DNA from: Halomonas sp. S3-1-1
Lineage (GTDB): Bacteria > Pseudomonadota > Gammaproteobacteria > Pseudomonadales > Halomonadaceae
DNA length: 64,000 nucleotides
Assembly: GCF_023757625.1 (NCBI RefSeq)
Contig: NZ_JALGBZ010000001.1
Coordinates: 496,001 to 560,000 of the forward strand
Direction of reading: 5' to 3'
Part shown: in pieces, positions 9,856 through 19,498 of the stretch
How the letters are laid out: each line of letters begins with the position of its first letter
Position numbering within the stretch: the first letter of the stretch is position 1
Notes under the pieces: generated by a model
The model's database searches: none
Told to the model about the DNA's origin: nothing
Seen by the model: the letters and a program-made list of their open reading frames with translations, nothing else
Made by a program: the position numbers and the translations under genes

Positions 9856-10277
9856 GGCTGGGTGCGGTCCTTGTTCGGGTCGGCGGCCTCGACGGGCGGG
9901 GTATCGCTTTGCGGTGCTGGCGTCTCGTGAACGTTTTCGAGGGCATCATCGAGCCGAGCGCTGGCGCGGGCGGCGCGTTCTTCGGTGTCTTCGCTGGTCT
10001 GCTTTGCGTGCGAAGCGGGCGAGGCGATGCTCTCCACGTCACGCTTGGCCTGCTTTAGGCTCTGGTCGAGTTTTTTCTGCTGCTCGCTGATTTTCTGGCG
10101 CAGCTCCTCGGCTTCGAGCTGGGCGCTGATTTCGCGCTGCATGCCGGATACCGTCCGCTTGATTTTACCGATCCACATGCCGGTGGTGCGCGCCGCCTTC
10201 GGCAAACGCTCGGGGCCGAGCACTAACAGCCCGACGATGCCGATCAGCATGAGTTCGAGAAAGCCGATATCCAGCAT
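9852..10277 (-). CDS. tatB: Sec-independent translocase protein TatB
   Basis: A 141-residue protein with an N-terminal membrane helix (MLDIGFLELMLIGIVGLLVL) followed by the conserved GPERLPKAART hinge and a long amphipathic, charged cytoplasmic tail. The ELM segment and GPERLP motif distinguish TatB from TatA. It partners TatC in binding twin-arginine precursors. It starts three bases after the tatA stop and overlaps tatC. Confidence 0.92.
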   Translation of the reverse strand: MLDIGFLELMLIGIVGLLVLGPERLPKAARTTGMWIGKIKRTVSGMQREISAQLEAEELRQKISEQQKKLDQSLKQAKRDVESIASPASHAKQTSEDTEERAARASARLDDALENVHETPAPQSDTPPVEAADPNKDRTQP

Positions 10278-10280
10278 GGC

Positions 10281-10550
10281 TTATGGGCGCTCGTCGCGCT
10301 GCTGCTCGGCCTTGCGCTTCTCTTCGGCCTGCACGTCGTAGGTGTTGCCCGGCTCTTCGTGGGCGACCTTGGCGGCATCCTTTTCAGAGGCTTTCTCTTT
10401 TTCCTTGTCCTCTTCGCTCATTGCGCTTTTGAAGCCTTTCACCGCGCCGCCCAGGTCGGTGCCGACGTTGCGCAGTTTTTTGGTGCCGAAAATCAAAATG
10501 ATGATGCCCAATACAATCAAGAGCTGCCAGATACTGATGCCACCTAACAT
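10281..10550 (-). CDS. tatA: Sec-independent translocase protein TatA
   Basis: An 89-residue protein: short N-terminal membrane helix ([18 protein letters not shown]), the FGTKKLRN hinge, then an amphipathic helix [11 protein letters not shown] and a charged tail. It polymerises to form the protein-conducting element of the Tat system. A GAGGAAA ribosome binding site precedes the ATG. It is the first gene of tatABC and lies 55 bp downstream of hisE. Confidence 0.93.
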   Translation of the reverse strand: MLGGISIWQLLIVLGIIILIFGTKKLRNVGTDLGGAVKGFKSAMSEEDKEKEKASEKDAAKVAHEEPGNTYDVQAEEKRKAEQQRDERP

Positions 10551-10605
10551 GGTCGTTTCCTCATAAGGCCTTGGCGTAGAACGCGTGGAAAGGGCGTGGG
10601 CGGTG

Positions 10606-10950
10606 CTAACGGGACGCTTTTTCGTCGTGGCCGGAGACCCCGAAGCGCCGCGCCAGCTCGTCGAGCACGCGCTGATGGTCGAGCTCCAAATGCGAGAGCA
10701 TCACCATGCTATGAAACCATAGATCCGCGGTTTCGGCGATAAGTGCCTGGCGCGCCTGCTCGTCGCCGTGTTCGGCGTCTCTAGCGGCCAGCACGGTTTC
10801 GAACGCTTCCTCGCCCACTTTCTCCAGAATCTTGTTGAGCCCCTTGTGATGCAGCGAGGCCACGTAGGACGCCTCGGGCGCGGCGTGGCGCCGCTCGGCA
10901 AGAACCTGGGCCAGGTGATCCAGAACGGGCGTGGTCGCGGTAGTGCTCAT
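10606..10950 (-). CDS. hisE: Phosphoribosyl-ATP pyrophosphatase
   Basis: A 114-residue stand-alone HisE of the MazG-like fold, second step of histidine synthesis. The conserved blocks are [34 protein letters not shown] and the C-terminal LARRFG. The ATG at 10950 follows AAGGA; the longer frame starting at 10986 lacks a site. In Pseudomonas the neighbouring gene is hisI, which catalyses the next step, but no hisI is found here between ubiB and hisE. Confidence 0.9.
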   Translation of the reverse strand: MSTTATTPVLDHLAQVLAERRHAAPEASYVASLHHKGLNKILEKVGEEAFETVLAARDAEHGDEQARQALIAETADLWFHSMVMLSHLELDHQRVLDELARRFGVSGHDEKASR

Positions 10951-11054
10951 CGAAATCCTTGGCGTTGGCGCGAATCGAACCCGCAAAAGAGGCGCGGGCG
11001 TGTTGTTGAGAATGTCGTTGAGTGTGCTGTCGAGTTAGCGTATCACAAACGCCG

Positions 11055-12677
11055 TCACTGCCATAAAAGCAGTGCCAGCCCGGCAGCGGCCGCGGCCAGC
11101 ACCTGCCAGGGCTGCGCCAGCGCCCACTCGCTCAGCGGCTGCCAGGCAAGTGCTACGGCCACCAGCGCGATGCCAACGCGCAGGCGGTGGTGGCGCTTTT
11201 TCTGCTGGGTGAATTTCTCGTCGAGCCGGGTGATGGCGTGGGCCTGCTGGTGGCGCTGACGGTGCTCCTGCTCCATGCGTGATAGCGCCTGGTGGGCCAG
11301 CACCGGAAGCTCGGGCAACTGGTGGGAAAGCTCCGGCGCTTGGCGCTTGAGCGACTCCCAAAGCCCGCCAATGCCGGCGCGCTCTTTCATCCACTGCTCG
11401 AGATAGGGCTTGGCGGTGCTCCATAGATCGAGCTCCGGGTAGAGCTGGCGCCCCAGGCCCTCAATGTTGAGAAGCGTTTTTTGCAGCAGCACCAGCTGCG
11501 GCTGGACTTCCATGTTGAAGCGGCGAGCGGTCTGGAAAAGCCCTAAAAGCACCTGGCCAAAAGAGATGTCCTTGAGCGGCTTTTCGAGAATCGGCTCGCA
11601 CACGGTGCGAATGGCGGCGGCGAACTCGTTGGCGCGGGTATTTTCCCCGACCCAGCCGGATTCGATGTGAAGCGCGGCCACCTCGTAATAGTCCTGATGG
11701 AAAAACGCCAGCAGGTTGCGCGCCAGGTAATCCTGGTCTTCCCGGGTAAGGCTGCCGACGATGCCGCAGTCGATGGCGATGTACTGCGGGTCTTCCGGGT
11801 TGTCGGCGTTGACGAAGATGTTGCCCGGGTGCATGTCGGCGTGAAAGAAGTTGTCGCGGAACACCTGGGTGAAGAAAAGCTCGACGCCGCGCTCGGCGAG
11901 TTTCTTGAGGTTGACGCCTTGCTTGATCAGCGTGTCGAGATCCGCCACCGGCACGCCGCGAATGCGCTCCTGAACCATGACGTGGCGCCGGGTGAAGGGC
12001 CAGTAAATGGTGGGCACGAAGAGAAGCGCCGAATCCTTGAAATTGCGCTTGAGCTGAGAGGTATTGGCGGCTTCCTTGTATAGGTCGAGCTCGTCGAACA
12101 GCGTCGATTCGTAGTCGCGAATGACCTCGACCGGGCGCAGACGCTTGGCCTCGGGCACCCGGGCCATCAGCTTGGCGGCTCTGTACATCAGCGCCATGTC
12201 CTGGCGCATCACCGCGTCGATACCGGGGCGGATGATCTTGACCACCACCTCTTCGCCGGTGTGAAGCGTGGCGGCGTGAACCTGGGCGATCGAGGCGGAG
12301 GCGAGAGGGGCGCGATCAAACCGGGCAAAGGCCTGCTCGAGGGACATCTCGAGCTCACGCTCCACCCGCGCCACGGCGAGCTCGCCGGGAAATGGCGGCA
12401 CCTGATCCTGCAAACGTCTAAGCTCATCAGAAATGTCGTCGGGCAGAAGATCGCGCCGGGTGGAGAGCATCTGGCCGAACTTGATGAAGATCGGCCCGAG
12501 TGACTCCAGCGACAGACGCAGGCGCTCGGCGCGGGAGCGCTTGCCTACCGGAATCAGGCGCAGCGGTAAAAACCACATCATCACGCGCAGCCAAAGCGGC
12601 AGCCGCTCCATGGGAATCAGCGTGTCGAGGCGGTGGCGCGCGATAACCCACAGAATCTTGAACAGCCGCAGGCTCAT
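11055..12677 (-). CDS. ubiB: UbiB, ubiquinone biosynthesis atypical kinase/ATPase
   Basis: A 540-residue member of the ABC1/ADCK/UbiB kinase-like family needed for ubiquinone synthesis. The family signature [14 protein letters not shown] is near residue 75-90, the alanine-rich nucleotide loop [11 protein letters not shown] follows, and [11 protein letters not shown] and AIDCGIVG are the catalytic and metal-binding blocks. Two C-terminal hydrophobic helices (about 495-538) anchor it in the membrane. The start overlaps the ubiJ stop by 4 bp, indicating coupled translation in a ubiE-ubiJ-ubiB operon. Confidence 0.95.
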   Translation of the reverse strand: MSLRLFKILWVIARHRLDTLIPMERLPLWLRVMMWFLPLRLIPVGKRSRAERLRLSLESLGPIFIKFGQMLSTRRDLLPDDISDELRRLQDQVPPFPGELAVARVERELEMSLEQAFARFDRAPLASASIAQVHAATLHTGEEVVVKIIRPGIDAVMRQDMALMYRAAKLMARVPEAKRLRPVEVIRDYESTLFDELDLYKEAANTSQLKRNFKDSALLFVPTIYWPFTRRHVMVQERIRGVPVADLDTLIKQGVNLKKLAERGVELFFTQVFRDNFFHADMHPGNIFVNADNPEDPQYIAIDCGIVGSLTREDQDYLARNLLAFFHQDYYEVAALHIESGWVGENTRANEFAAAIRTVCEPILEKPLKDISFGQVLLGLFQTARRFNMEVQPQLVLLQKTLLNIEGLGRQLYPELDLWSTAKPYLEQWMKERAGIGGLWESLKRQAPELSHQLPELPVLAHQALSRMEQEHRQRHQQAHAITRLDEKFTQQKKRHHRLRVGIALVAVALAWQPLSEWALAQPWQVLAAAAAGLALLLWQ

Positions 12678-13342
12678 GTAAAGCGCTCCCGAGCCGGGTC
12701 GGCGTTCTTGTTGAGCCCCGCGTTCAAACGCCGCGTCAGGCGATCGAGGCGCGCTTCCAGCCGGTCGGTGGCCATGTCCAGATCGGTTAGGGCGTCACGT
12801 AGCACGTCGCGCTGCGCCCGTCCCGGCAGCATCCGCGCCTCTTCGAAAACGAACTCGGAGAGATCCTGTAAAAGCTCATCTTTTGCACGCAGCCCGAAAC
12901 GGTTCAGGCGGCGAACGCCTTCGGCCAGCGAGTGGGCGGGCGTGGCGCCGATCCAGCCGGCAAGCTCGCCTTCCCAGTCGAGCTCCAGATCGAAAAACAG
13001 ATCGCGGGTCGCTTCCAACAGGCCAATACGCCCGCGCACCGCGAGCTTGCCGTCGAACATCAGCCGCTCGATCGAGGCGCCGCTGAGCCACTCCGAAAAC
13101 GTTTCCGGGGTCAGCTCGACGGTTGCATCCGCCTCGGCTTCATCCACCTCGTCACCGGGGAGCAGGTCGACGCCGGTTTCATGGTAGGCGAGCAAAAGCG
13201 CCAAGTGCGGTTTTTCTAGCCGGACCAACAGCCGGCTGCCCGCGAGGGCCGCCAGCCGGTTGGGTGCGGCCGGGTCGCGGGCGAGCAGGGCATTCAGCGT
13301 GCGTTCGCATCCAGCCAGAAGCAGGGGCGGGGTCAATCGCAT
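12674..13342 (-). CDS. ubiJ: UbiJ, ubiquinone biosynthesis accessory factor (SCP2 domain)
   Basis: A 222-residue protein lying between ubiE and ubiB, as in E. coli and Pseudomonas. The central part is an SCP2 sterol-carrier-like lipid-binding domain (for example [16 protein letters not shown] and [19 protein letters not shown]); the C-terminal third is predicted coiled coil ([20 protein letters not shown]). In E. coli UbiJ organises the soluble Ubi complex and binds polyprenyl intermediates. The ATG at 13342 follows GAGG. Confidence 0.88.
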   Translation of the reverse strand: MRLTPPLLLAGCERTLNALLARDPAAPNRLAALAGSRLLVRLEKPHLALLLAYHETGVDLLPGDEVDEAEADATVELTPETFSEWLSGASIERLMFDGKLAVRGRIGLLEATRDLFFDLELDWEGELAGWIGATPAHSLAEGVRRLNRFGLRAKDELLQDLSEFVFEEARMLPGRAQRDVLRDALTDLDMATDRLEARLDRLTRRLNAGLNKNADPARERFT

Positions 13343-13394
13343 GCGCGCCTCGATTGTCGCGTCAATGGAGCAAAAAGCGTTGCGCTGCCAGGTG

Positions 13395-14150
13395 TCATAG
13401 CTTGATGCCGCGGTGAAGCGCGACGATACCGCCGGTGAGGTTGGTGTACTCCACCCGCTCGAGCCCCGCGGCTTCCATCATCGCCTGCAGCGTCGGCTGG
13501 TCCGGGTGCATGCGAATCGATTCGGCCAGGTAGCGGTAGCTCTCGCCGTCTTTCGCCACCAGCTCACCGATTTTCGGCAGAAAGCGAAACGAGTACTCGT
13601 CGTAGGCCTTGCTTAGAAGCGGGTTGCCAGGCTTGGAGAACTCCAGCACCAAAAGCCGCCCGCCGGGCTTGAGTACCCGCGCCATGGATCGCAGCGCGGC
13701 GTCCTTATCGGTGACGTTACGAAGGCCAAAGGCGATGGTGATGCAGTCGAAGTGGTTGTCCGGGAAGGGCAGGTTCTCGGCGTTGGCCTGCACGTACTCG
13801 ACGTTGCCGCCCACGCCCTGGTCGATCAGCTTATCGCGGCCGACGTTCAGCATCGAGGCGTTGATATCGGCCAGCACCACCTTGCCGCGCGGGCCGACCA
13901 TGCGCGAAAACTTGAGCGTCAGATCGCCGGTGCCCCCGGCGATGTCCAGCACCCGGTGACCGGGGCGCACGCCAGAGCGCTCGATGGTCAGGCGCTTCCA
14001 TACCCGGTGAATGCCAAAGGACATCAGGTCGTTCATCACGTCGTAGCGCGCGGCCACCGAGTGAAACACATCCGCGACTCGCGAGGCTTTCTCGTCGAGC
14101 GGGACTTCCTGATAGCCAAAATGGGTGGTGCGCTTTTCCGTGGGGCTCAT
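13395..14150 (-). CDS. ubiE: Ubiquinone/menaquinone biosynthesis C-methyltransferase
   Basis: A class I SAM-dependent methyltransferase. Motif I is [15 protein letters not shown]; the family blocks [34 protein letters not shown] and LVLEFSKP are present. It ends [14 protein letters not shown], the usual UbiE C-terminus. It methylates C-2 of demethoxy-ubiquinol and demethylmenaquinol. The ATG at 14150 gives 251 residues, the same length as E. coli UbiE; the frame is open up to 14201 but that extension is not conserved. It heads ubiE-ubiJ-ubiB. Confidence 0.94.
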   Translation of the reverse strand: MSPTEKRTTHFGYQEVPLDEKASRVADVFHSVAARYDVMNDLMSFGIHRVWKRLTIERSGVRPGHRVLDIAGGTGDLTLKFSRMVGPRGKVVLADINASMLNVGRDKLIDQGVGGNVEYVQANAENLPFPDNHFDCITIAFGLRNVTDKDAALRSMARVLKPGGRLLVLEFSKPGNPLLSKAYDEYSFRFLPKIGELVAKDGESYRYLAESIRMHPDQPTLQAMMEAAGLERVEYTNLTGGIVALHRGIKL

Positions 14151-14317
14151 GAGGCGACGGGCTCCCGAGTTCGAGGCGGATATCGATGACGTTGCGATCA
14201 TCGCTGGTTTAGGTTGGCTGTATTGTAGCCTTCTCCCGGCGGTTTTGTCTGCGCCCGGGTCACTTAACCGCGGCGCACGCTTCTCGCCGCAAGGCGGGCT
14301 TTCAGTACGTTAGCGCC

Positions 14318-14701
14318 TCAAAGCTGTTTGAACTGAATGCCCGCCGGCTCGCGAGAGGCGCCGGCGTCGCTGAGCGCCTGCAGATACTCCGCCCAGTAGG
14401 CATCCTGCTGGGTGGCGAGTTCATAAAGGTAGTCGTAGCTGTAGAGGCCGCTGTCGTGACCGTCGTCGAAGTGCAGCTTGAGTGCGTAGTGGCCAACCTG
14501 GCTGATGTCCATCAGGCCCACGTCGCGCTTGCCAGTTTGCAGCACGGCGGTGTCGGCGCCGTGGCCGCGCACCTCCGCCGACGGCGAGTAGACGCGCAGA
14601 AGCTCGATCGGCACGCGGTAGTGCCGATCCCCCGGGTAGGTGAGCTCCAGCAGGCGGTTTTTCTTGTGGTAGTGCACGTGGGTGGGAATCGGGCTATCCA
14701 T
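14318..14701 (-). CDS. DUF971 protein (gamma-butyrobetaine hydroxylase-like N-terminal domain)
   Basis: A 127-residue single-domain protein matching DUF971: the conserved YRVPIELLRVYSPSAEVRGHG and LHFDDGHDSGLYSYDYLYELA segments are present. The same fold forms the N-terminal zinc-binding domain of eukaryotic gamma-butyrobetaine hydroxylase, but stand-alone bacterial versions have no established function; some have been linked to Fe-S proteins. It is located next to hslU, as in Pseudomonas. GGGGAG precedes the ATG. Confidence 0.8.
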   Translation of the reverse strand: MDSPIPTHVHYHKKNRLLELTYPGDRHYRVPIELLRVYSPSAEVRGHGADTAVLQTGKRDVGLMDISQVGHYALKLHFDDGHDSGLYSYDYLYELATQQDAYWAEYLQALSDAGASREPAGIQFKQL

Positions 14702-14740
14702 CGGGTGAACTCCCCAAAGCGGTTATCGACACGGTAATGA

Positions 14741-14773
14741 GCAAACGGGCGAGTGAATCACCCGCCCGTTTGC
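14741..14773. terminator. Hairpin between hslU and the DUF971 gene
   Basis: An 11-bp perfect stem, GCAAACGGGCG / CGCCCGTTTGC, encloses an 11-nt loop. It lacks a clear T tract on either strand, so it may be a weak terminator or an RNA-stabilising stem. Confidence 0.45.
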
Positions 14774-14821
14774 GTTGTTGGTTTTAACGACGGCATGTGG
14801 CCGTCAGGCCTTGCAGCGCCG

Positions 14822-16144
14822 TTATAGAATGTAGCGCGACAGGTCCTCGTCAACGGCCAGCTCGCCCAGCTGTGCGTTGACATAGTCGGCGTCGACCACC
14901 AGTGGGCTATCCATATCGCCGCCCTTGAACGAGGCCTCTTCGAGCAGGCGCTCCATCACGGTGTGCAGCCGGCGGGCGCCGATGTTTTCGGTGCCTTCGT
15001 TGACCTGCCAGGAGATCTCGGCGATACGCTCGATGCCGTCCTGAGTGAAGTCGACGTCCAACCCTTCGGTGGCGAGCAGCGCCTGATACTGCTTGGTCAG
15101 CGAGGCCGAGGGCTCGGTCAGAATGCGCTTGAAGTCGTGAGGCGTGAGCGCATCGAGCTCGACGCGAATCGGCAGGCGGCCCTGAAGCTCCGGAATCAGA
15201 TCCGATGGCCGCGAGAGATGAAACGCGCCGGAGGCGATGAACAGGATATGGTCGGTCTTGACCATGCCGTACTTGGTGGAGACGGTCGAACCCTCAATCA
15301 GCGGCAGCAGATCGCGCTGCACGCCTTCGCGGGAGACTTCGCCACCGCTCGACTGGCCGCTGCCCTTGGCCACCTTATCGATCTCGTCCAAAAACACGAT
15401 GCCGTGCTGCTCGACCGACTCCACCGCGCGGGCCTTGATCTCTTCCTCGTTGACCAGCTTGCCGGCTTCCTCGTCGCGCAGCAGCACTAGCGCCTCTTTC
15501 ACCGTGACCTTGCGATGCTCGCGCTTTTGCTGGCCCATGTTGGAAAAGAGACTCTGCAGCTGGTTGGTCATCTCCTCCATGCCCGGCGGGGTCATGATGT
15601 CCACGCCCTGGCCTTGAGAAGACACCTCGATCTCGATCTCCTTGTCATCGAGCTGGCCTTCGCGGAGCTTCTTGCGAAACGACTGGCGGGTGGCGTTCTC
15701 TTCGCGCGGCTTGTCTTCCTGGCCGCGGGGCGGCGGCAGCAGCGCGTCGAGTACGCGATCCTCCGCGGCGTCCTCGGCGCGGTGGCCGACCTCTTCCTTG
15801 GCGTGCTCGCGGACCATCTTGATCGCCGCTTCCATCAGGTCACGAATGATCGACTCAACGTCGCGGCCGACATAGCCGACCTCGGTGAACTTGGTCGCTT
15901 CGACCTTGATGAAGGGCGCACGGGCGAGCTTGGCCAGGCGCCGGGCGATTTCGGTCTTACCCACGCCGGTCGGGCCGATCATGAGAATGTTCTTGGGCGT
16001 GACTTCCGGGCGCAGATCCGTGTCGAGCTGCATGCGCCGCCAGCGGTTGCGAAGCGCAATGGCCACGGCGCGCTTGGCGTCCTGCTGACCAATAATGTAC
16101 TGATCGAGGGCGTGAACGATTTCGCGGGGTGTCATCTGGGTCAT
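14822..16144 (-). CDS. hslU: HslU, ATPase subunit of the HslVU protease
   Basis: A 440-residue AAA+ unfoldase (E. coli HslU has 443). Walker A is GPTGVGKTE and Walker B is [20 protein letters not shown] is the pore-loop GYVG segment. The C-terminus LSRYIL is the tail that docks into HslV. The ATG at 16144 fits the family start ([14 protein letters not shown]) with GAGG upstream; an ATG eight codons earlier is less likely. It is co-transcribed with hslV, 10 bp upstream. Confidence 0.96.
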   Translation of the reverse strand: MTQMTPREIVHALDQYIIGQQDAKRAVAIALRNRWRRMQLDTDLRPEVTPKNILMIGPTGVGKTEIARRLAKLARAPFIKVEATKFTEVGYVGRDVESIIRDLMEAAIKMVREHAKEEVGHRAEDAAEDRVLDALLPPPRGQEDKPREENATRQSFRKKLREGQLDDKEIEIEVSSQGQGVDIMTPPGMEEMTNQLQSLFSNMGQQKREHRKVTVKEALVLLRDEEAGKLVNEEEIKARAVESVEQHGIVFLDEIDKVAKGSGQSSGGEVSREGVQRDLLPLIEGSTVSTKYGMVKTDHILFIASGAFHLSRPSDLIPELQGRLPIRVELDALTPHDFKRILTEPSASLTKQYQALLATEGLDVDFTQDGIERIAEISWQVNEGTENIGARRLHTVMERLLEEASFKGGDMDSPLVVDADYVNAQLGELAVDEDLSRYIL

Positions 16145-16154
16145 GAAAAAAGCC

Positions 16155-16688
16155 TCAACGGTCGTCAATGTTCAGCTCTTCGAGCGTGACGTGGTGGTTG
16201 GTGAATACGCAGATGTCGCCCGCGATTTGCAGGGATTTTTCGGTGATTTCTCGCGCGCCGAGCTCGGTGTTCTCGAGAAGGGCGCGGGCGCTGGCCTGTG
16301 CGAAGTTGCCGCCGGAGCCGATGGCGATGATGCCGCGCTCTGGCTCAACGACGTCGCCGTTACCGGTGATGATCAGGGAGGCGCTGTGATCCGCCACGGC
16401 TAACAGCGCCTCGAGCCGGCGCAGCGCGCGGTCGGTACGCCAGTCTTTCGCCAGCTCCACGGCGGCCTTGGTCAGATGGCCCTGGTATTTCTCGAGCTGC
16501 GCTTCGAAACGCTCGAACAGAGTGAAGGCGTCCGCCGTGCCGCCAGCGAAGCCCGCAAGCACCTTGCCCCGGTAGAGGCGGCGCACCTTGCTGGCATTGC
16601 CCTTCATCACGGTGTTGCCAAGCGATACCTGGCCGTCGCCGGCGAGGGCGACCTGGTTGCCGCGGCGTACGGATACGATCGTGGTCAT
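16155..16688 (-). CDS. hslV: HslV, peptidase subunit of the HslVU protease
   Basis: A 177-residue N-terminal-nucleophile threonine peptidase related to the proteasome beta subunit. The initiator Met is followed by Thr2 ([10 protein letters not shown]), the catalytic residue after Met removal. [17 protein letters not shown] and [15 protein letters not shown] are diagnostic. AAGGAG precedes the ATG at 16688; the longer open frame upstream would mask the nucleophile and is rejected. Twelve subunits form the chamber capped by HslU. Confidence 0.96.
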   Translation of the reverse strand: MTTIVSVRRGNQVALAGDGQVSLGNTVMKGNASKVRRLYRGKVLAGFAGGTADAFTLFERFEAQLEKYQGHLTKAAVELAKDWRTDRALRRLEALLAVADHSASLIITGNGDVVEPERGIIAIGSGGNFAQASARALLENTELGAREITEKSLQIAGDICVFTNHHVTLEELNIDDR

Positions 16689-16788
16689 GGAGATGACTCC
16701 TTGAGGGAGAAAAGACTCCCGATAACTTATCGGCCGCCTTGCGGCCGCAACTAAAGCGCGTAAAAACCTGAGCGATTCACCACAAAAT

Positions 16789-16819
16789 GCGGGCGGTCGA
16801 TAAAAAATCAACCGCCCGC
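16789..16819. terminator. Hairpin between the SPOR-protein gene and hslV
   Basis: Stem GCGGGCGGT / ACCGCCCGC with a 13-nt A-rich loop. It has no run of T on the minus strand, so it is a weak terminator or processing signal before hslVU. Confidence 0.4.
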
Positions 16820-16864
16820 TTAGGGTTCTGCTTGGCTTTTATGACCGCGCCCACGCGGGGCGCG

Positions 16865-17602
16865 TTAGTTTTGCAGCTGAATCAGCAGCGGCTCGATGCC
16901 CTGGGTGGCCATCAGGTCCTGGGCGCGGTTGAGCTCGCGGGTGTCCTCGTAAGGCCCCACCTGAACGCGGTGCCAGATATCGCCGCTGGCCTGCACCTCG
17001 GTGATCTGCGCCAGCAGGCTCAGGTTGCGAAGCCGCGAGCGCAGCTGCTCGGCGTCCGCAAGCTCCTTGAACGACGCCGCCTGCAGCATGTAGCGGTTGG
17101 GCGTGGCGGGCGCCTGCGCCGCGGGCTCGGCCGGCGTTGCCGGAGCGCTTTGGGCCTGATCCTCGGGGCGAGTGTTGGCGGCGATCACCTGGGCGATCGG
17201 ATCGTCGCCGGAGGCGCCGTCATTCTCGGCGTCCGCCGGCGGCGCTTCCGGGCGATTGACCGTCGAGGGCAGCGCTCCGCCCGGGGCGATGACTTCGGTT
17301 TCCGGAAGCAGGGTGTAGAACTCGAAGGTCGGCATCGAGGGCTCGGCGTCACCTTCGGTCTGGCGCGCGGCGCTGCGCTCGTCACTACCCGGCGGCTTTG
17401 GCAGCACCGTCGCCTCGGGCGTGGCGTTTTGCTCCTGCCAGGGGGCGGTGCCGTGCTGATGCTGGGCTAGAAAGAAACCCACGGCGATACCGGCCAGCGC
17501 CCAGAGCCAGCCCGGCAGACGAAAACCGCTGCCGGGCTCTTTCGGCGTTTTACGCTGGCTGGTTGCTCCGCGGCGGCTGGGCCGCTTGCGCGCTTTGGCC
17601 AT
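16865..17602 (-). CDS. SPOR-domain membrane protein, FtsN-like
   Basis: A 245-residue protein: basic cytoplasmic N-terminus, one membrane helix (about 30-46, GWLWALAGIAVGFFLAQ), a long Pro/Ala/Glu-rich periplasmic linker, and a C-terminal SPOR domain (about 170-245; YMLQAASFKELADAEQLRSR, HRVQVGPYED). SPOR domains bind denuded septal peptidoglycan. The topology and the position between argS and hslV match FtsN in gammaproteobacteria, so a late divisome role is likely, although the linker is not conserved enough for certainty. GGAGGAG precedes the ATG. Confidence 0.82.
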   Translation of the reverse strand: MAKARKRPSRRGATSQRKTPKEPGSGFRLPGWLWALAGIAVGFFLAQHQHGTAPWQEQNATPEATVLPKPPGSDERSAARQTEGDAEPSMPTFEFYTLLPETEVIAPGGALPSTVNRPEAPPADAENDGASGDDPIAQVIAANTRPEDQAQSAPATPAEPAAQAPATPNRYMLQAASFKELADAEQLRSRLRNLSLLAQITEVQASGDIWHRVQVGPYEDTRELNRAQDLMATQGIEPLLIQLQN

Positions 17603-17605
17603 GGT

Positions 17606-19291
17606 TTACATCTCCTCCGGGGCGCTGACCCCCATTAGATCGAGCCCGTTGCGCAGCACCTGGCGGGTGGCCAGGCCCAGCGCCAAACGCGCGTTTCGAG
17701 TCGCGTCGTCGTCGACCATCACTTTCACCGCGTTGTAGCAGGTGTGAAAGTCCGCGGCCAGATCCAGCAGATACTGGGAGATCTGCTGCGGCTCGCGGGC
17801 GCGGGCGGCCTGCTCGACCACTTCCGGGTAGCGCGCCAGGCGATTGAGCACCGCCTTCTCCTGGTCGCTATCAAGGATCGCCAGATTCGCCATCGCCTGA
17901 TCGAAATCGAAGGCGCGAGATTCGGCGTCGGCCTTTCGCATCATGCTGCACACCCGGGCGTGGGCGTACTGCACGTAGTAGACCGGGTTGTCGTTGGACT
18001 GCGAGCGGGCCAAATCGATATCGAAGGTGAGCTGGGAGTCCGCCCGGCGCGCGGCGAGGAAGAAGCGCGTGGCGTCGCGCCCCACTTCGTCGATCAGATC
18101 GCGCAGGGTGACGTAGCTGCCGGCGCGCTTGGAGAGCTTCACCTCGACGCCGGAGCGGGTCACCATCACCATCTGGTGCAGCACGTAGTCCGGGTAGCCC
18201 TTTGGAATGCCGACTTCCAGCGCCTGAAGCCCGGCGCGTACGCGGGTGACGGTCGAGTGGTGGTCGGCGCCCTGCTCGTTGATTACTGTCTTGAAGCCGC
18301 GGTTCCACTTGTTGTGGTGATACGCCACGTCCGGCAAAAAGTAGGTATAGCCGCCGTCCTGCTTTCGCATAACGCGGTCCTTGTCATCACCGAAATCGGT
18401 GGTGCGCAGCCACATCGCGCCATCTTCCTCATAGGTGTGGCCGTTGTCGATCAACTGCGCGACGGTCTCCTCGACCTTGCCCTGCTCGTAGAGCGAGGAT
18501 TCGAGGAAGTAGACGTCGAACGCCACGCCGAAGGCCTTGAGGTCCAAATCCTGCTCGCGGCGAAGCCAGGCGACGGCGAAATCGCGAATGGCGTCGAGAT
18601 CTTCCGGGTCCGCCTTGCCGGTCACTTCCCGGTCGTCGGCAGAGACGGTCTTGCTGGCCAGATAGTCCTGGGCAACGTCATTGATATAGTCGCCGCGGTA
18701 GCCGTCTTCCGGCCAACTGTCGTCGTCCGGGCCGAGCCCCCTGGCGCGGGCCTGTACCGAGAGGGCCAGGTTCTGGATCTGGGCGCCGGCGTCGTTGTAG
18801 TAGAACTCACGGGTCACTTCAAAACCGGTGGCCTCCAGCAGTCGGCTCAGGCAGTCGCCGATCGCGGCACCCCGGCCGTGGCCTACGTGCAGCGGGCCGG
18901 TCGGGTTGGCGGAGACGAACTCGACCTGCACCTTCTCGCCCTGGCCGATGAGGCTTCGCCCGAAGGCGTCGCCGGAATCGAGCACCTGCACGATGATCTG
19001 CGCGGCGGCGTCCGTGGCGGCAAAGAAGTTGATGAAACCGGGGCCGGCGATCTCGGTGTTGGCGATCGCGTCGCTTTCGGGCAGCGCTTCGACGAGCTTC
19101 TCGGCGAGCTCACGCGGCTTCATGCCGGCGGGTTTGGCCAGCATCAGCGCCAGGTTGGTGGCGTAGTCTCCGTGGGCCTTGTCCTTGGTCGGGTCGATCT
19201 TGATCGTCGGGGTCAGATCAACAGGCAGCACGCCCTGGTGCTTGAGCGCGTCGATGGCGCCCTGGAGCAGGGAAGTGATCGTTTCTTTCAT
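17606..19291 (-). CDS. argS: Arginyl-tRNA synthetase
   Basis: A 561-residue class I synthetase. The HIGH motif is [12 protein letters not shown], preceded by the family signature [10 protein letters not shown]. The KMSKS equivalent is degenerate (VKLSKRAGS), as is normal for ArgRS. The C-terminal helical anticodon-binding DALR domain ends [13 protein letters not shown] ([12 protein letters not shown]). It lies directly upstream of the SPOR gene with a 3-bp gap, suggesting one transcript. The ribosome binding site before the ATG is weak. Confidence 0.97.
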   Translation of the reverse strand: MKETITSLLQGAIDALKHQGVLPVDLTPTIKIDPTKDKAHGDYATNLALMLAKPAGMKPRELAEKLVEALPESDAIANTEIAGPGFINFFAATDAAAQIIVQVLDSGDAFGRSLIGQGEKVQVEFVSANPTGPLHVGHGRGAAIGDCLSRLLEATGFEVTREFYYNDAGAQIQNLALSVQARARGLGPDDDSWPEDGYRGDYINDVAQDYLASKTVSADDREVTGKADPEDLDAIRDFAVAWLRREQDLDLKAFGVAFDVYFLESSLYEQGKVEETVAQLIDNGHTYEEDGAMWLRTTDFGDDKDRVMRKQDGGYTYFLPDVAYHHNKWNRGFKTVINEQGADHHSTVTRVRAGLQALEVGIPKGYPDYVLHQMVMVTRSGVEVKLSKRAGSYVTLRDLIDEVGRDATRFFLAARRADSQLTFDIDLARSQSNDNPVYYVQYAHARVCSMMRKADAESRAFDFDQAMANLAILDSDQEKAVLNRLARYPEVVEQAARAREPQQISQYLLDLAADFHTCYNAVKVMVDDDATRNARLALGLATRQVLRNGLDLMGVSAPEEM

Positions 19292-19498
19292 TTGAATATC
19301 CGAAATTTTGGGTGGCGGCGTGTGCGTCTAATCGTGCGCGTTCGGTAAAAAGGGGCGGTCGATGTTGACGTTTGAAAGCATCGACGCAAAAAGGCCCGGT
19401 ACACGTAAAACCGCCATTATCGGCAATTGGCGCCCACTTTCAAAGCCGTATCGGGTTCGAAAGCGAGCACTCGCCGTCTTGCCTGAGCTTTTGGGCGC

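Noticed and set aside
17744..19348. 534-aa plus-strand open frame opposite argS
   Set aside because: Antisense shadow of a conserved synthetase gene in high-G+C DNA; composition is unlike a folded protein and there is no family match.
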